This document shows positions 33,501 through 45,261 of a DNA stretch of 64,000 bases, in pieces. The notes under the pieces were generated by a model, which did not search any database, was not told where the DNA came from, and saw only the letters and a list, made by a program, of their open reading frames with translations. Source of the DNA: Allacma fusca (taxonomy: Eukaryota > Arthropoda > Collembola > Symphypleona > Sminthuridae); NCBI GenBank assembly GCA_947179485.1, contig OX359247.1, positions 38,540,801 through 38,604,800 on the forward strand. Reading direction: 5' to 3'. Position numbers and translations under genes: made by a program. How positions within the stretch are numbered: the stretch's first letter is position 1; every line of letters starts with the position of its first letter.

Positions 33501-35061
33501 TAATGGTCGATGTGAGGATGACGTCCCCGGAGTAACCAGGGTGCTCTGAGTAAATTGTCAGGCGTCGCCAGGTCATGGGCTTAATTTCCGTAGGTCCCTT
33601 AGAGTACATCGAAGAGTGGGAGCGGGCGGAGGGAGCCGTTGAGTGACCTGGAAGATTGGAGCGTGCAATTAAAGAGCCCTCACATAAAGAGACATAACTA
33701 CTACATATACGTGAATCGTAAGTGGTAGGTATAGAGGTAGCTGATTCCCGGCTGGAGAATGCGCCAACGTCAGGATCTCCGCGGGCAATGCGTCGAGCCA
33801 TAGAGTCAGCCAGTTTGTGTCTTCTTTGATAATGTTGTTTGGAGGTGTCCGACAGGCGCCGGATAGACTCGAGGGAGTCAGTCACGGGAGGATCCAAGTC
33901 TACCTGGCTATGATCAGTAGCGTTGACTGAGACTGGAGGATGTGCCGTGGCGTCAGCCAGGGGATCGAGGCCCTCAAAACGGGTGTATCCCTGCCGGACA
34001 TTCATGTCCAAGCCGAATTTATCATGAAAGTTAGACCCGAGGAGGATCAGAGTGTCCATTTCCTCGATAATGGCGAATCTGTAATTATGTTTTGACATCG
34101 GCGCATCGTCGATTCTGAAAAACAAAATTGCAGATCGATTAAAAGAACCTTGCATAGTTTTACATATGGTCGTGAAGAACTTGGGTTCATGTGGGACTAT
34201 GACAATGGAGTTAGGGAAATTTTTTTCCAAATAACCGGCAGTCGCCGAAGCCATAGTTGAAATCATTGAACCCGTGTCCACCGTCGCAGGCAGACGAACA
34301 CGGTAGCCAGCTAAACGTAACTGGTAAATTCTGTCCTGCCTGGAGTAGGCTAGATGCGAGAGACGAGTGAACTCCGCATGAATCTCGCGTTCGGAGTCAT
34401 GAGGATGAGGACTCGTAGTGTTAGGGAAAAAAGAAAAAGTCTGGAATTTATTTTTCGAGTCTAGGCATGTCGGGATAGCCCGGAATGCCATTCGGGTGCG
34501 TTTGCACAAGAATTGCTTAGGCAAGATGTAGGGATTGGATAAATATCCACTTCCTAAAGAGGGAGACGATGGCCGGGGGACCTCGTCTGGATTGGTTTTT
34601 AAAGTCATTTGAGCCGGAGGTATCTCTGGAGGAAGCACCGGAGTTACCGAAGGTTTGGGTTCGATAGGCAAAATTACCGGTGGGATAATGGATGTCACCA
34701 CTGGTGACGTAGTTGTCTGTAAACTAGGTGTAATATAGGTAGGTGGTGGAGTGATCTCGGCACTCAGAGGAGTATCACTGTTGGGAGTAAATCCCGTAGG
34801 GAATGATATTTTTTTTGGAGAATCAGAGGATTCAGGCTGATTTGACAGGCTGAGTTCTCTGATTCTCTGCTGAATTAAAGGGGAAATGTTGTGAGGCTGC
34901 TTGGTCTGAACGTCCCCGCACGTCAGACCTAGCAGTTTCCCTGATTGTTGGTAGATTGAGGCTGAGTAGGTTGTGAGGTCGGTGGCGCCCAAGAGCCAGG
35001 TTGGGGCGGCGGCTGTTGTGGAGCCGGCATCTGGAAAGGCCGGTACTGCTGACCGTCCCAA
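30600..35061 (-). other. pol region of the Gypsy-type fossil (PR-RT-RH-IN)
   Basis: Recognisable parts in order on the minus strand: aspartic protease (VDTGSMIST), reverse transcriptase with YPIPRIDDCLD, LPFGYKNSPAEFQ and the YIDD box (LIYIDDVLIFAK), RNase H (VTDASYYRIGGA, RTDNAALTSL), the integrase zinc region (HVGLYKTYQKLYRRYYW ... CTTCQ), and the integrase core (VAIDYAGPL, HHPESNGNVERNN). The order RT-RH-IN is that of Ty3/Gypsy. Before the protease there is a Pro-rich linker. This is a fossil copy with few breaks. Confidence 0.92.
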
Positions 35062-36150
35062 TAAAATAGAGGAGGAGTTACTGCCGGATGAGAAGAGTAG
35101 CCACAGGGGTAGTTACTCGGAGGTTGGTAGTAACCGGGATGACTGTTCGGAGGGAACTGATCCTGGCGGCGGAAATTCCCACGTTGGTTCCGGGATCCAC
35201 CATTGTTATTGTTTGTCAGTTGTCGACCGGTCATCGGCATGGGCACCTGCTGCTGTTGTGCTTGAGGCTGTAAAGAGAGAGAATTAGTTACCAAATTATT
35301 TTGTGGAGGAAGACTGACCTCAGTAGTGCCGTTTTTTCCAGCGTTGACCACAGCAGTCAGACGTTGTGTGTTACCCGCCGTGACATCCCGCAACAATGTC
35401 CGACATTGAGACATGATGTGGTTTTGGCGACCGCAGTAGTCGCAGGTGACCACCGTCAGCGCACGGACGGATACAGGTCCTAGTTGAGGTGCCTGGTCCA
35501 CAGAGGACTGGGTAGGGACGGTCCTGATGGCGGGATTGAGTTCCGGATCCTTAAGGAGTCCTTTAAGGTTCTTCGCCAGGTCCCTAAGGTTCCTTGACGG
35601 AGTAATGGCCAAGGATTCCATTCGGAGTGGAAGTTTCCCACGAGCCTTCTCCACGATGTCCTCTTCTTCCATTAGAGGATCAAGGTCCCAGCATAGTTTC
35701 TGGAGACCAGCGACGAAGGAGTGAGGGGTCATGCCGGACCGATACCGGTATGCATCCAGGTCGGCCTGCTTCTCAGCCTTCAACCGATCATGATCGAAGC
35801 GCTACTTCAATTCATCGCACACGTAGTCCCAGATCTCCTGGGAGGACTTCGTCTTCCTGTCCAGGAACATCCGGATCCTGGGGAAGATGGATTGGAACCA
35901 CTCCCTTACGTCCCTGTCCGGAGAATCCAGGAAAAGGCGGGACAGGTTCCGGATGACCATGTCGTGAGTGACGAAGAGGTCCGAGGAGAAATGATTGACG
36001 GCATCAATAAAGGATGCTGGGTTCTCCTGACTGGAGTATTGACGGACTTCCAGGCGAAACTTGTCCAAGCGCCGATATTTTTCGTCGGATTCCCTCGACC
36101 GGAGGAGCCGATCCTTCTTTTCTTCCTCCGTCTCATTATGGTCCGCCATG
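34930..36150 (-). other. gag region of the Gypsy-type fossil
   Basis: Encodes a capsid-like helical part, then a CCHC knuckle CDYCGRQNHIMSQC (C-x2-C-x4-H-x4-C), then a Gln/Pro-rich C-terminus (QAQQQQVPMPM, PAPQQPPPQPG). It overlaps the start of pol, as is usual in this family, which commonly uses frameshifting or read-through at this junction. Confidence 0.85.
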
Positions 36151-36993
36151 ATGGAGTGAGGAGAGAATGGATGAGCACTCAGAGGGTAAGTGTAGACGTC
36201 GGAAAAACCCTAGACCTCAAATTGGCTAATCAAGATTAACACCGAAAATTCAGAAAAATGACTCACGAAATCCGGGAATAATCCGGAGTAAATGTGGGCG
36301 TCGGAAGATGTGGGAATCCTCAGCCTCCGTCCGCGCGTAGTACCAATGAACCAACAGAGTAATGTTGGATCGGCAAATCCAGCGTCCGCGGGCCACGTCG
36401 ACACTATCTATGTCACTCCTATTGAAAGGATGGGAAGACCACGTGGCTCCGTAGAGTAACTGTTAATGTCGGGAAAAACCGGGAGACTGTAGGATCTGGA
36501 ACCCGCTTCCGGGTGTAGGGAGAAAACTCATGGAGAACCGGTAATGAGGTATGCGCCGGAATTATAGTGTCTGGAAACCCCCGGCGGAAGGAAAGTATCC
36601 CGTGGAAAATTATCCGTGGAAAAACCGGCGAGAGAGAAGAGAAACAAAATCCTGATGGCACTGAGACAGCCGTAACGCTCGGACCATACGGTGAGTCCCA
36701 CAAAAATGAGAGCAAGACACGTGGCGAGTCCGGAGAAGACCTAAATACCAAAATTTAATAATTAGTTTCAAGTAATGAGAAGGAGAATTACTTACCGAAT
36801 TCTGAGGGAATCCGATGGACCGAATTTTACTGATGGGAGCAGGGTCTCTGGAGATTTCCACGTATCTCACTTGCACCACCAGTATCCGAGAGCCACGCGG
36901 TCCGCTGTCAAAGCCGGAAAATTCCGGGTGTGGGGGGGAAAAAACTCGGCGAAAATGAGAAGAGGGGGAAAAAACCACGCCGCCTCCACCAGA

Positions 36994-37218
36994 TGATAGT
37001 GACCGGGTTTCGGTTACTAGCGAACCTAACCTAAAAATAGGAGAAATATCCGAAGCCGAGAAATGGATGGAAAAATAAAGAGGAGCGTGCTCCGACGCGA
37101 CTGTCCTGCTTGCTGTCCCGATAACGACTCCCCTATCTTTATTAACGTCGACTCGCGGAGGAGCTGTGAGCCGGGGCTCATACACATATTACAATAGTGA
37201 GGGGAGCCAACCCTCACA
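36994..37218 (-). repeat. LTR of the 14.4 kb element (5' LTR in element orientation)
   Basis: 225 bp, nearly identical to 22859-23083. Followed by cctc (37219-37222), the right half of the target duplication. The primer-binding site adjoins it at about 36975-36993 and begins TGG on the minus strand. Confidence 0.92.
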
Positions 37219-37222
37219 CCTC

Positions 37223-37956
37223 CTTTCTATAAAATATATGTCAATCCCAGAAATTAATTTCTTAAAACAATAACTTTGTCAATGTGTGAATATGTTTTTA
37301 ATGGTAGTGCTCCAAATTTGTATTATTTATTCTCAGCAAGAAATAGTCTTCACCTAAAAATAAAAGTGATAAATCTTTCCCACATAGTTGCACTTCCTAA
37401 ATGGACCGGATTTTGACTACATTCGCAAATATGTACATACAAGCGTACACTTAAATAGCAAAATTGGTAAAAAAAGGGACAAATCCTTACTGTAGGCATT
37501 CATTGTGACGAGACACAAACATTGAAAATAACTATTTATTCTTCTAATTCTATTAACTATCCTATCTCTCCCATCTATTTTCTACATCATTACATCAGAA
37601 CGTAAGAACTGGAAGGTGTCGAGTTGTGTTGTGCAGGTTCAAACGTTTTGAGAAGTAACAACAACCGCTATACCATAGGAACTGGAGTGGCAGCAACTCA
37701 TCATTTCCGTCAACAACAGGTATGAACTGTTTTGTTGTTTCCCGTGTTTGAAATACTGGTCATGGCTAAAACAATAGTTTTCGTAACAGTAATTCTTATA
37801 GTAAGCAATTGTAAATAGGTTGTTGCTTTGAAGAAATATTTTTTCCTGCAGTGGCATCACTACAACACCTGCCCAAATTTTGGGGCTGTTTTGACTGTTA
37901 TAACTGTATAGATTTGGGAAACGTCGTTAAAAATTCGGGTGCTGAAGTTCATGTAT
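37223..37956. other. Unique sequence between two LTR elements, with possible exon remnants
   Basis: Two short open stretches can be joined by good splice signals: about 37638-37719 (ending before gtatga) and 37852-37911 (after ttttttcctgcag). They would encode RYTIGTGVAATHHFRQQQ followed by WHHYNTCPNFGAVLTVITV and a stop. No upstream exon is visible and I do not recognise the sequence. It may be chance or the tail of an interrupted gene. Confidence 0.2.
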
Positions 37957-37960
37957 GTAC

Positions 37961-38426
37961 TGTAAAGGATTTTTATCCTTTCCTGCTCGCCATAGCAACG
38001 AGCTCCTTGTTAATGATTAAGAATTATATTATTGTCTAATTTATGACTTTGGATTTAACCAATCAGATAGTTTGTAGATTTGGGTATGGATTTGGGAGAA
38101 TGGGAGATGGTCAGATTCCTTCTGACCTCAGAGATTCTCTGACGTGTGATTGAGTCGCGGTTACTGAGATTCTCAGCAACCGTTTTCTACTCAGGTCGAT
38201 AATTGTTACTTGTTGTTTTCAGGACTAGTTAGCTTTAGCAGTGTGCTTCAGCTCACCTGTAATTTAATTTAAGCTTTGCGGTGCGCTTAGCTCCTTTACC
38301 ATAATAATTATTACTGTTACTGGATTAGTCTCAGGAGTTGTATTATTGTTCTTTATCAAGAAATAAACATTGTTCCACAATATTTGTAAGGGATTTATAT
38401 TGAGCCACATACTAAGATTCCTTATA
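37961..38426 (+). repeat. 5' LTR of the 7.3 kb element
   Basis: 466 bp, matching 44792-45257 with about three differences. It starts tgtaaagga and ends ccttata. It contains an aagaaataaaca motif near its end that may serve polyadenylation. Confidence 0.9.
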
Positions 38427-41400
38427 AATCTGCTCAACCGGGATCATGCCGAGAAAGAATAGGAAAAGCGTAGGTACTATGTCATCATTTGTAGATGATC
38501 TAGAGAATAGCAAAGATCAGGGTTCTGTACAGTTGGATAGTTTGTGTGAAAACTTAGTTGGAAGAATGACAGAATTAATGAACTTGAAATTTGCTGATAT
38601 GGAAAAAAAGTTAAAGTCCACTTTAGAAGGAGAAAATCAGGGACAAAGTACCATGGTTACGAATCATTGTAATGCAAGGACTATGGCAAGCAGAAGGTAT
38701 AGTGACAGTCAGTTACATGATCGAGTTGATAACTTTATGGATACTCCGATTGGTAGGTTCGATAACTTTAACAGACATGAGATTGTTGATTTAGAGAGTG
38801 AAGCAACGAGAGTTCAACCACGAGAAACAGAGTGTGTTCCACACAAGACTCAGATGCGTGCGAATGGTTTTGATTGGAGTAGAGGTTACTCAAATGAAGG
38901 TTCCAATCCAATTGTAGGTGCTTCCTCTAATCCGAATCCAGTTGCTGCCGTTTCAGTCAATGATATTTTGGGAAGAAGCTTTGGGCCCGCTAGGATCCAT
39001 CCGGGTCCAAACCAAAGATTTAACTTCCAACCAACTGAAGGTTTTAGCGGCAATCTTTTGCAAAATAATACTGGGGGCAAGCTAGTCACAATAAGGAAAA
39101 TCCGCAGAGACTCAAAGCCAAGGATGTGTCTATTCCAAAGTATGCAGGTGCCCATGAAAAAAAGACGCCCTATGATTTTCTTTTGGAATTGGAAAAATAC
39201 CAGATCGCTATTGGTTATAGTGATGATGAAATGCTAAAACTAGTAATTCCATATGCTCTTGTAGATGACGCATATTTATGGTATAGAAGGGTGGCAAAGA
39301 TGTTTGTTTAATTTTCAGGATTTCAGGATCTATTTTTGTAGGGAATTTCAAAGTGGAAATTATTCTAGGAAAATGTTGAGAGAGTTGGATAATCGTTATC
39401 AAGGAATTGAGGAGCCATTATCTAAGTTCATCTGTATCATAGATGATTTCTATGAAAGGATCGATCCTTCCACCTCTGAATCAGTCCGGATTAATAAGAT
39501 CATTGAACTTATGCACCCTCATTATAGGGCTAAAGTTACTTCATTCAGGCGATCTATTAACAAAATTAGGGATTTGATGGAAGTTGCCTATGAAGCTCAG
39601 AATAGTGTTGCTTTGGATAGGGAGTACCGACAACCGAATTGGAGTACTGGTTTAGAGCCATCTCTACTTTACAAGGAAAGTAAAGGGTTTGAGAATTCAG
39701 GTCAGAAAAATATTCCTGATATTCAGAAAGGCTCTTTTGACCAGTACGGATCTTTCCATATAAAGCCCAATAATAATAAAATTCGGCAAAATTCATCCGA
39801 TAATGATAATAATTGGAGAAAAACTAGTACTGACAATAGGGGAAACTTTTCACGTAGTGACAGCCCATACCCCCGCGGCCGAGACCATAGTAATGATAGA
39901 GCAAACCATAGTAGGGGAAATAGCTCGTCTCGCACTCAGTCAGCTTCTGATAGAGAAAGAACTCCGTCTAATGAGCGAGAAAAAAGTTCCGAGAGGTCGA
40001 GTAGTGATAGCAGGTCAAAAGGTCAAAGTGACCATGGTGGAAACAATTTCAGAGGGAACAATAATGGGAATAGAAGTCGTGAGAGTTCCGTAGAAAGAAA
40101 GGTTCATTTTTCGGGAAACGAACAAGTGCTGAATCATTAGTGACTGAGATTCAGTCAAATGTTATTTCGCCTCACAGTAGTAGTATAGATATTCAATTTC
40201 CTCCAGTATGTATGGATGTAGAGTTACTAGGAGAGACCACGACTGCACTCTTAGATCCTGGATCTGGAATTTCATTGTTAGGCCCAAAATTTATTCAGAT
40301 AATTAATGATAAATCTATTTCGTTTGTACCCGAAGTGATTCCAGTTAGAACTGCAAGTGGAATTGGAAATACATTTGGCTTTATGGAGCTTTATCTGAAA
40401 TGTCCAATAGGCGAAGTGCAGGTGAAATTCGCATTAATGGAAACTTATGGTAAAAATGTTCTCCTGGGAAGAAATTTCTTAGGTATTCATAATATTATAG
40501 TTAATGTTGGCGATAGTTCATGGCATGTAGGTGATAGTGATTCGAATGTTAAAGACAGATTGCCACCATATTGTTTCACTTGATTTGGACGAGTGCGATT
40601 CAAGATACTTAATAAACCCTTTTAAAGATGGCGACTCTAATAATTGTAGTGACTCACAATTAGACGAAGAAAACGTATTAGACACCGGACCAATTGTGGG
40701 AGTTAGTTATGGAGATATTCAAACTGCTGCAGCCAATATTGATAACACTAAAATAATTGATGCTCATATAGATAGTAATGTCGACCTTTCCACTGAAAAT
40801 AAGGAACGTTTCAAAAATCTTTTTCACAAATTCTCAGGAATGTTTTCGAAAAAACCGGGTCGTTGTAGTCTTGTCAGACATAAAATTGAAACTGGTGACG
40901 CTAAACCGGTGTTCTGCAAAGCTCGTCCTATGTCACCAGCTAAACGTGCCATTTTTCAAAATGCTGTTGACGAACTTCTGGATATGGACTTAATCGAGCG
41001 TTGCGAAAGCGCTTGGTCCTCAGAGCCTGTGATAGTTCCAAAAAAGAATGGAGACGGAACTATAGGCTATAGGGTTACCTTTGATTATCGAAAGCCTAAT
41101 AAAGTTACCGTGCCTAACAAAAATTGCGCTCCTAGGTTGCAGGACATTATTGTTGCCCTATCTAATGGTAGGATATTTACTGTTTTGGATCAGCCCTCAA
41201 GCTACTTTCATATCGAAGTGGAGGAGGAAAGCAGAAATAAAACTGCATTCAGAGGTCCTCGGGGTTTTTTCCAATTTAAAGTCGTGCCCTTTGGCCTTAT
41301 TAATTCAGGCGCATTAGGGGACGCTCTATGGGTGTATGTTGTGGTATATGTTGATGATGCGATTTGCTGGAGTGAAACAATTGATGATCACTTGATCCAC

Positions 41401-44239
41401 TTAGAAAGTGTCTTAACTGCTCTCTCTGTAAATGGGTTTCACGTCAATCCAAAAAAAATCCAAATAGCAAAGAAATCTGTAGTTTTTCTCGGGTATGAGA
41501 TAGGTGACGGAAAGTATAAGCCTCTGGAGGACAAAATCAGAGTCCTGAAAGAATATCCCATTCCCGTCAATGTTAAAGACGTTCAAAAATTTCTGGGTTT
41601 TGTAGGCTTCTATCGTATGTTTTATGAAAAGTTTGAAAATCTTGCCAGGCCATTATATAGGCTACTTCAGAAAAATGTAAAATTCTTTTGGCGGGATGAT
41701 TGTCAAATAGCATTCGACTCCTTGAGATCAGGACTTACTGAAGCAACGTGTCTTTTTATGCCAAACCTCAATGAACCATTTTTAATCATGACTGACGCGA
41801 GTAACACAGGAATTGCAGGAATTCTCATGCAAGAAAGGGACGGATTACGCTATCCAGTTTGGTTCGTTAGTAGGGGCCTTACTCCAGCAGAAAAGAATTA
41901 CTCCACAACGGAAAAGGAAGCGCTGGCAATTATTTACTCTATACGTAAATTTAGAGGCTTCGTTGAGTTAGTGAGTTTTACCGTAGAAACTGACCATCGA
42001 TCATTAACTTATTTAAAAACTATAAAAGACCCTACTGGCAGAATTGCTCGATGGATGATTGAGTTACAGGGTTACACATTTGATGTGAAATACAGACGTG
42101 GAATTCTTAATGAGGCTGCTGATAGTTTATCTCGAATGTATGAAGTATTTTCACTAGATTCTAGTGACGTAGTTACTAGACGCTTGTTTATAAAGGCCCA
42201 ATGTAATGATAATTTTCTATCTAAAGTGATAGCATATTTACAAAACCCAACGGAAGATTCTGATGAGTTAATTATCAAACTATCCCGTGATGCTACGGTC
42301 TCCACTGATGGTTGTTTGTATAAATATGTAGGTTCGCTGGTGAAACCGTGGGAAAATGAGACGAGATTTTGGAAAATGTGGGTACCTTCCTCATTGGTAG
42401 ATTCAATTCTCGTGTATTATCATTCAAGTGATTTGTCAGGTCATATGGGTATCCGTAAGAGTTACATCAGAATAGAGGAGAGATTCTAATGGAAGGGTAT
42501 GCCTAGGGATGTGGTACGTTTTGTCAGGAATTGTGGAATATGTCAAAAAACAAAGTCAGCCAGAACTCATAAAATTGGTATTGGTACGTCTCCGAATATT
42601 GGCTATCCGTGGCAAAATGTTTGCTGTGATCTTCTAGGACCGTACATCAAGGGGAAATATGGTTATAAGTATTTATTGGTAGTCACCTGTTACGCTACAA
42701 AGTATGTAGAAATTTTCGGACTCCGTGCTGCCACTGCCCCTAATATTATTAAAAAATTGTGGTTTGTCTTTTTAAAGTGGGGGTTTCCTAAAACTTTGAC
42801 CACTGACAATGCAACTCAATTTAATAGCAAAAATTTCATTTTATGGTGCGATTCACTCGGGGTGAAACCTTGGAAAATCCCAAACTATCACCCTCAAAGC
42901 AACCCTTGTGAACGTGCAAATAGAACTGTTAAAGAACGTATTGTTGCTCAAATCAGTTCCTGCTCCGAGTGGGCTAGTAAGTTGAATGAGGTTGCTTTTG
43001 CAATAAATACATCGGTTAACGATACGACCGGTTTTTCTCCCGTGTACTTAAACCTCGGTCGTGAATTATGTACCCCTATGGACATTGCATTGCAACTTGA
43101 TAATTCACGAGTTGATTCGGAGAATTTTTCTGACAGACTTCAATTCATTCAGAGTTTTGGAAAGAATAATGCCCTGGCAAGTCAGTACAAGTATATGCAG
43201 GGATATAACAAAGATAAAGTCGTTTCTACGTATAAAGAAGGGGATTTAGTTTATTCAATAGCTCTCAATATATCGAATGCTGAAAAAGGAATTACTAGCT
43301 CCTTATGTAAGAAATATACTGGCCCATTTGTTATTCACAAATTAATTTCCCCGAACGTTTGTGAGCTCAAATGTTCTACTTCATCTAGAACACTGGGAAG
43401 AGTGCATGTGTCACGTCTCAAACCTGCATATGTCACTACAAACTGACCAAGTAAGAAAGTATGTATGGTTGCTATTGAAGGAGTAGGCGGCGAAAGGAAC
43501 AAAGATGTAAGAATGAAAGGGCCATGAGAGATTAAATGAGAATGTAAGTGTTGCATAGCTGTGTTGCATAAATGGAAGCCCAAACTCGATAGCAATTTGT
43601 AATGCAGTAACAAGTATTAAAGCCTGAAAGTCTTGTAACTGTTATAGTGTGATTGATACTTGGTATGTTTGTAATAAGTATGCCATTTTACCTAATGACT
43701 TGTAATGCTTGTATATAATCAGATGAGTTATAGGCTATTTCTTTGCATGAGAACGCTTTTTCTCTTTTGAAGGGATGTTACACAAAATCGTTAATATCTT
43801 TGTTAGTTCTAGTTTATTAATATACTTTTGCTGACAATAAGACCAAACGAACCTATTGGCTCTTCAAAAAGTCGGTTCTCACCAATCAACAGCTTACTAT
43901 TGAGTTTCTTTGCATGTATCCAGTATTAAGACCAAATGTAGACATTCAAACTGAGCATGCCTACAACAAAAAATAGAGGTAAAAAGCGCACGACTTGCGG
44001 TGTCATTCAAAATACAATTTTCCCTATGACCTGTCGGAGCTGGAAAATAGAGTGCAATTCACAGTTTAATTTGTTTCTGGTCATCGTACTTTTAATTAAA
44101 TTCCTTAAAGATGAAATTGGCAAAGGGAACCAAGAGTGCTCAAGGTAGTTATTTTAATCCTATTTGGGCACAGCTGTCTAATTGTAAGTAACTTGTGGCA
44201 GTGGTAGCAATGAGTAATATGTATACATTTATTTAGTTA

Positions 44240-44743
44240 ATGTTTGTGACTTTTGTAAATCTTTTAGTAAAACGCGAAATTAACAGAGATCGCAATCGCA
44301 TTTTACAAACCCTTCGTCATGCAAGAGACCTTTCTGGCGGACCTCGGTTATCCTCCAAAAAGTTACGAGAGAAAGCTCGGTCAGCTGCATTCTATGCGTA
44401 CTTACACAGAGTAGCAAGATCATCCGTAGCAAGTCAGCCAGGGGCTATTTTAGCCTCGGAGGATCAACCAATATCTGAAACCATCCTTGTCAATCGAATA
44501 ACCGTTGAGGAGATTATGAATGATCACAGAATCTGCAGTCTGACAACAGTTAGTGGAAGGACGAAGACTCTCTCGCTTGAAGTTCGTCCTGGTGGGGAGC
44601 GCAGAGAATATGATGTGTGCTCTTGGAGCCGTTTGGAAAATATCTGGATTGTTCGTGGCCGTGATAATAAGAGGAATGTTTCTACCGGCATATTGTGGGA
44701 CACCATTGAAAACTTAGTTTTACACTTTCCAATTCTTGGTTAA
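44240..44743 (+). CDS. Extra ORF between integrase and 3' LTR, 167 aa (not recognised)
   Basis: Lies inside the 7.3 kb Gypsy-type fossil after the integrase. The N-terminal half is strongly basic (KREINRDRNRILQTLRHARD and KKLREKARSAAFYAYLHRV). The C-terminal half looks like a small beta-rich domain (TTVSGRTKTLSLEVRPGGER, RLENIWIVRGRDNKRNV). It has no envelope features such as a signal peptide or membrane anchor. It could be an accessory nucleic-acid-binding protein of the element, or a fragment of captured host sequence. Confidence 0.45.
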   Translation: MFVTFVNLLVKREINRDRNRILQTLRHARDLSGGPRLSSKKLREKARSAAFYAYLHRVARSSVASQPGAILASEDQPISETILVNRITVEEIMNDHRICSLTTVSGRTKTLSLEVRPGGERREYDVCSWSRLENIWIVRGRDNKRNVSTGILWDTIENLVLHFPILG

Positions 44744-44791
44744 CCCCCTTTAAAATTTTGTATGACTTCGTCTCTTTTTGGGAGAGAATTG

Positions 44792-45257
44792 TGTAAAGGA
44801 TTTTTATCCTTTCCTGCTCGCCATAGCAACGAGCTCCTTGTTAATGATTAAGAATTATATTATTGTCTAATTTATGACTTTGGATTTAACCAATCAGATA
44901 GTTTGTAGATTTGGATATGGATTTGGGAGAAGGGGAGATGGTCAGATTCCTTCTGACCTCAGAGATTTTCTGACGTGTGATTGAGTCGCGGTTACTGAGA
45001 TTCTCAGCAACCGTTTTCTACTCAGGTCGATAATTGTTACTTGTTGTTTTCAGGACTAGTTAGCTTTAGCAGTGTGCTTCAGCTCACCTGTAATTTAATT
45101 TAAGCTTTGCGGTGCGCTTAGCTCCTTTACCATAATAATTATTACTGTTACTGGATTAGTCTCAGGAGTTGTATTATTGTTCTTTATCAAGAAATAAACA
45201 TTGTTCCACAATATTTGTAAGGGATTTATATTGAGCCACATACTAAGATTCCTTATA
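44792..45257 (+). repeat. 3' LTR of the 7.3 kb element
   Basis: 466 bp, nearly identical to 37961-38426; followed by gtac, the second half of the target duplication. Confidence 0.9.
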
Positions 45258-45261
45258 GTAC

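Larger units (their letters stand above)
22859..37218 (-). mobile_element. Ty3/Gypsy-type LTR retrotransposon fossil, 14.4 kb, with extra ORFs
   Basis: Two 225 bp LTRs (22859-23083 and 36994-37218), starting TG and ending CA, differ at one position that I can see, so the insertion looks young. The 4 bp duplication cctc flanks it. On the minus strand the order is LTR, a TGG-starting primer-binding site just inside at about 36975-36993, a gag region (about 34930-36150), pol (about 30600-35060) with protease, reverse transcriptase, RNase H and integrase, then a long tail (about 23400-30260) with several other ORFs, a G-rich polypurine tract at about 23084-23100, and the second LTR. It looks nearly whole, with about two or three apparent breaks, some of which could be normal recoding of the family. 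The family's usual length is 5-8 kb, so the region beyond pol is exceptionally large. Confidence 0.92.
37961..45257 (+). mobile_element. Ty3/Gypsy-type LTR retrotransposon fossil, 7.3 kb
   Basis: Two 466 bp LTRs (37961-38426 and 44792-45257) differ at about three positions, so the insertion is recent. A 4 bp duplication, gtac, flanks it (37957-37960 and 45258-45261). The LTRs begin TG but end TA. Inside, on the plus strand: a gag region (about 38446-40140) with a basic Arg/Ser-rich tail, protease (about 40140-40583; LLDPGSGISLLG), reverse transcriptase and RNase H (about 40531-42489; VYVDDAICW, TDASNTGIAGIL, TDHRSLTYL), integrase (about 42499-43446; CGICQ, VTCYATKYVEIF, TTDNATQFNS, NYHPQSNPCERANR), then an extra ORF and a purine-rich gggagagaa just before the second LTR. 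Order PR-RT-RH-IN marks Ty3/Gypsy. About three apparent breaks. Confidence 0.92.
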
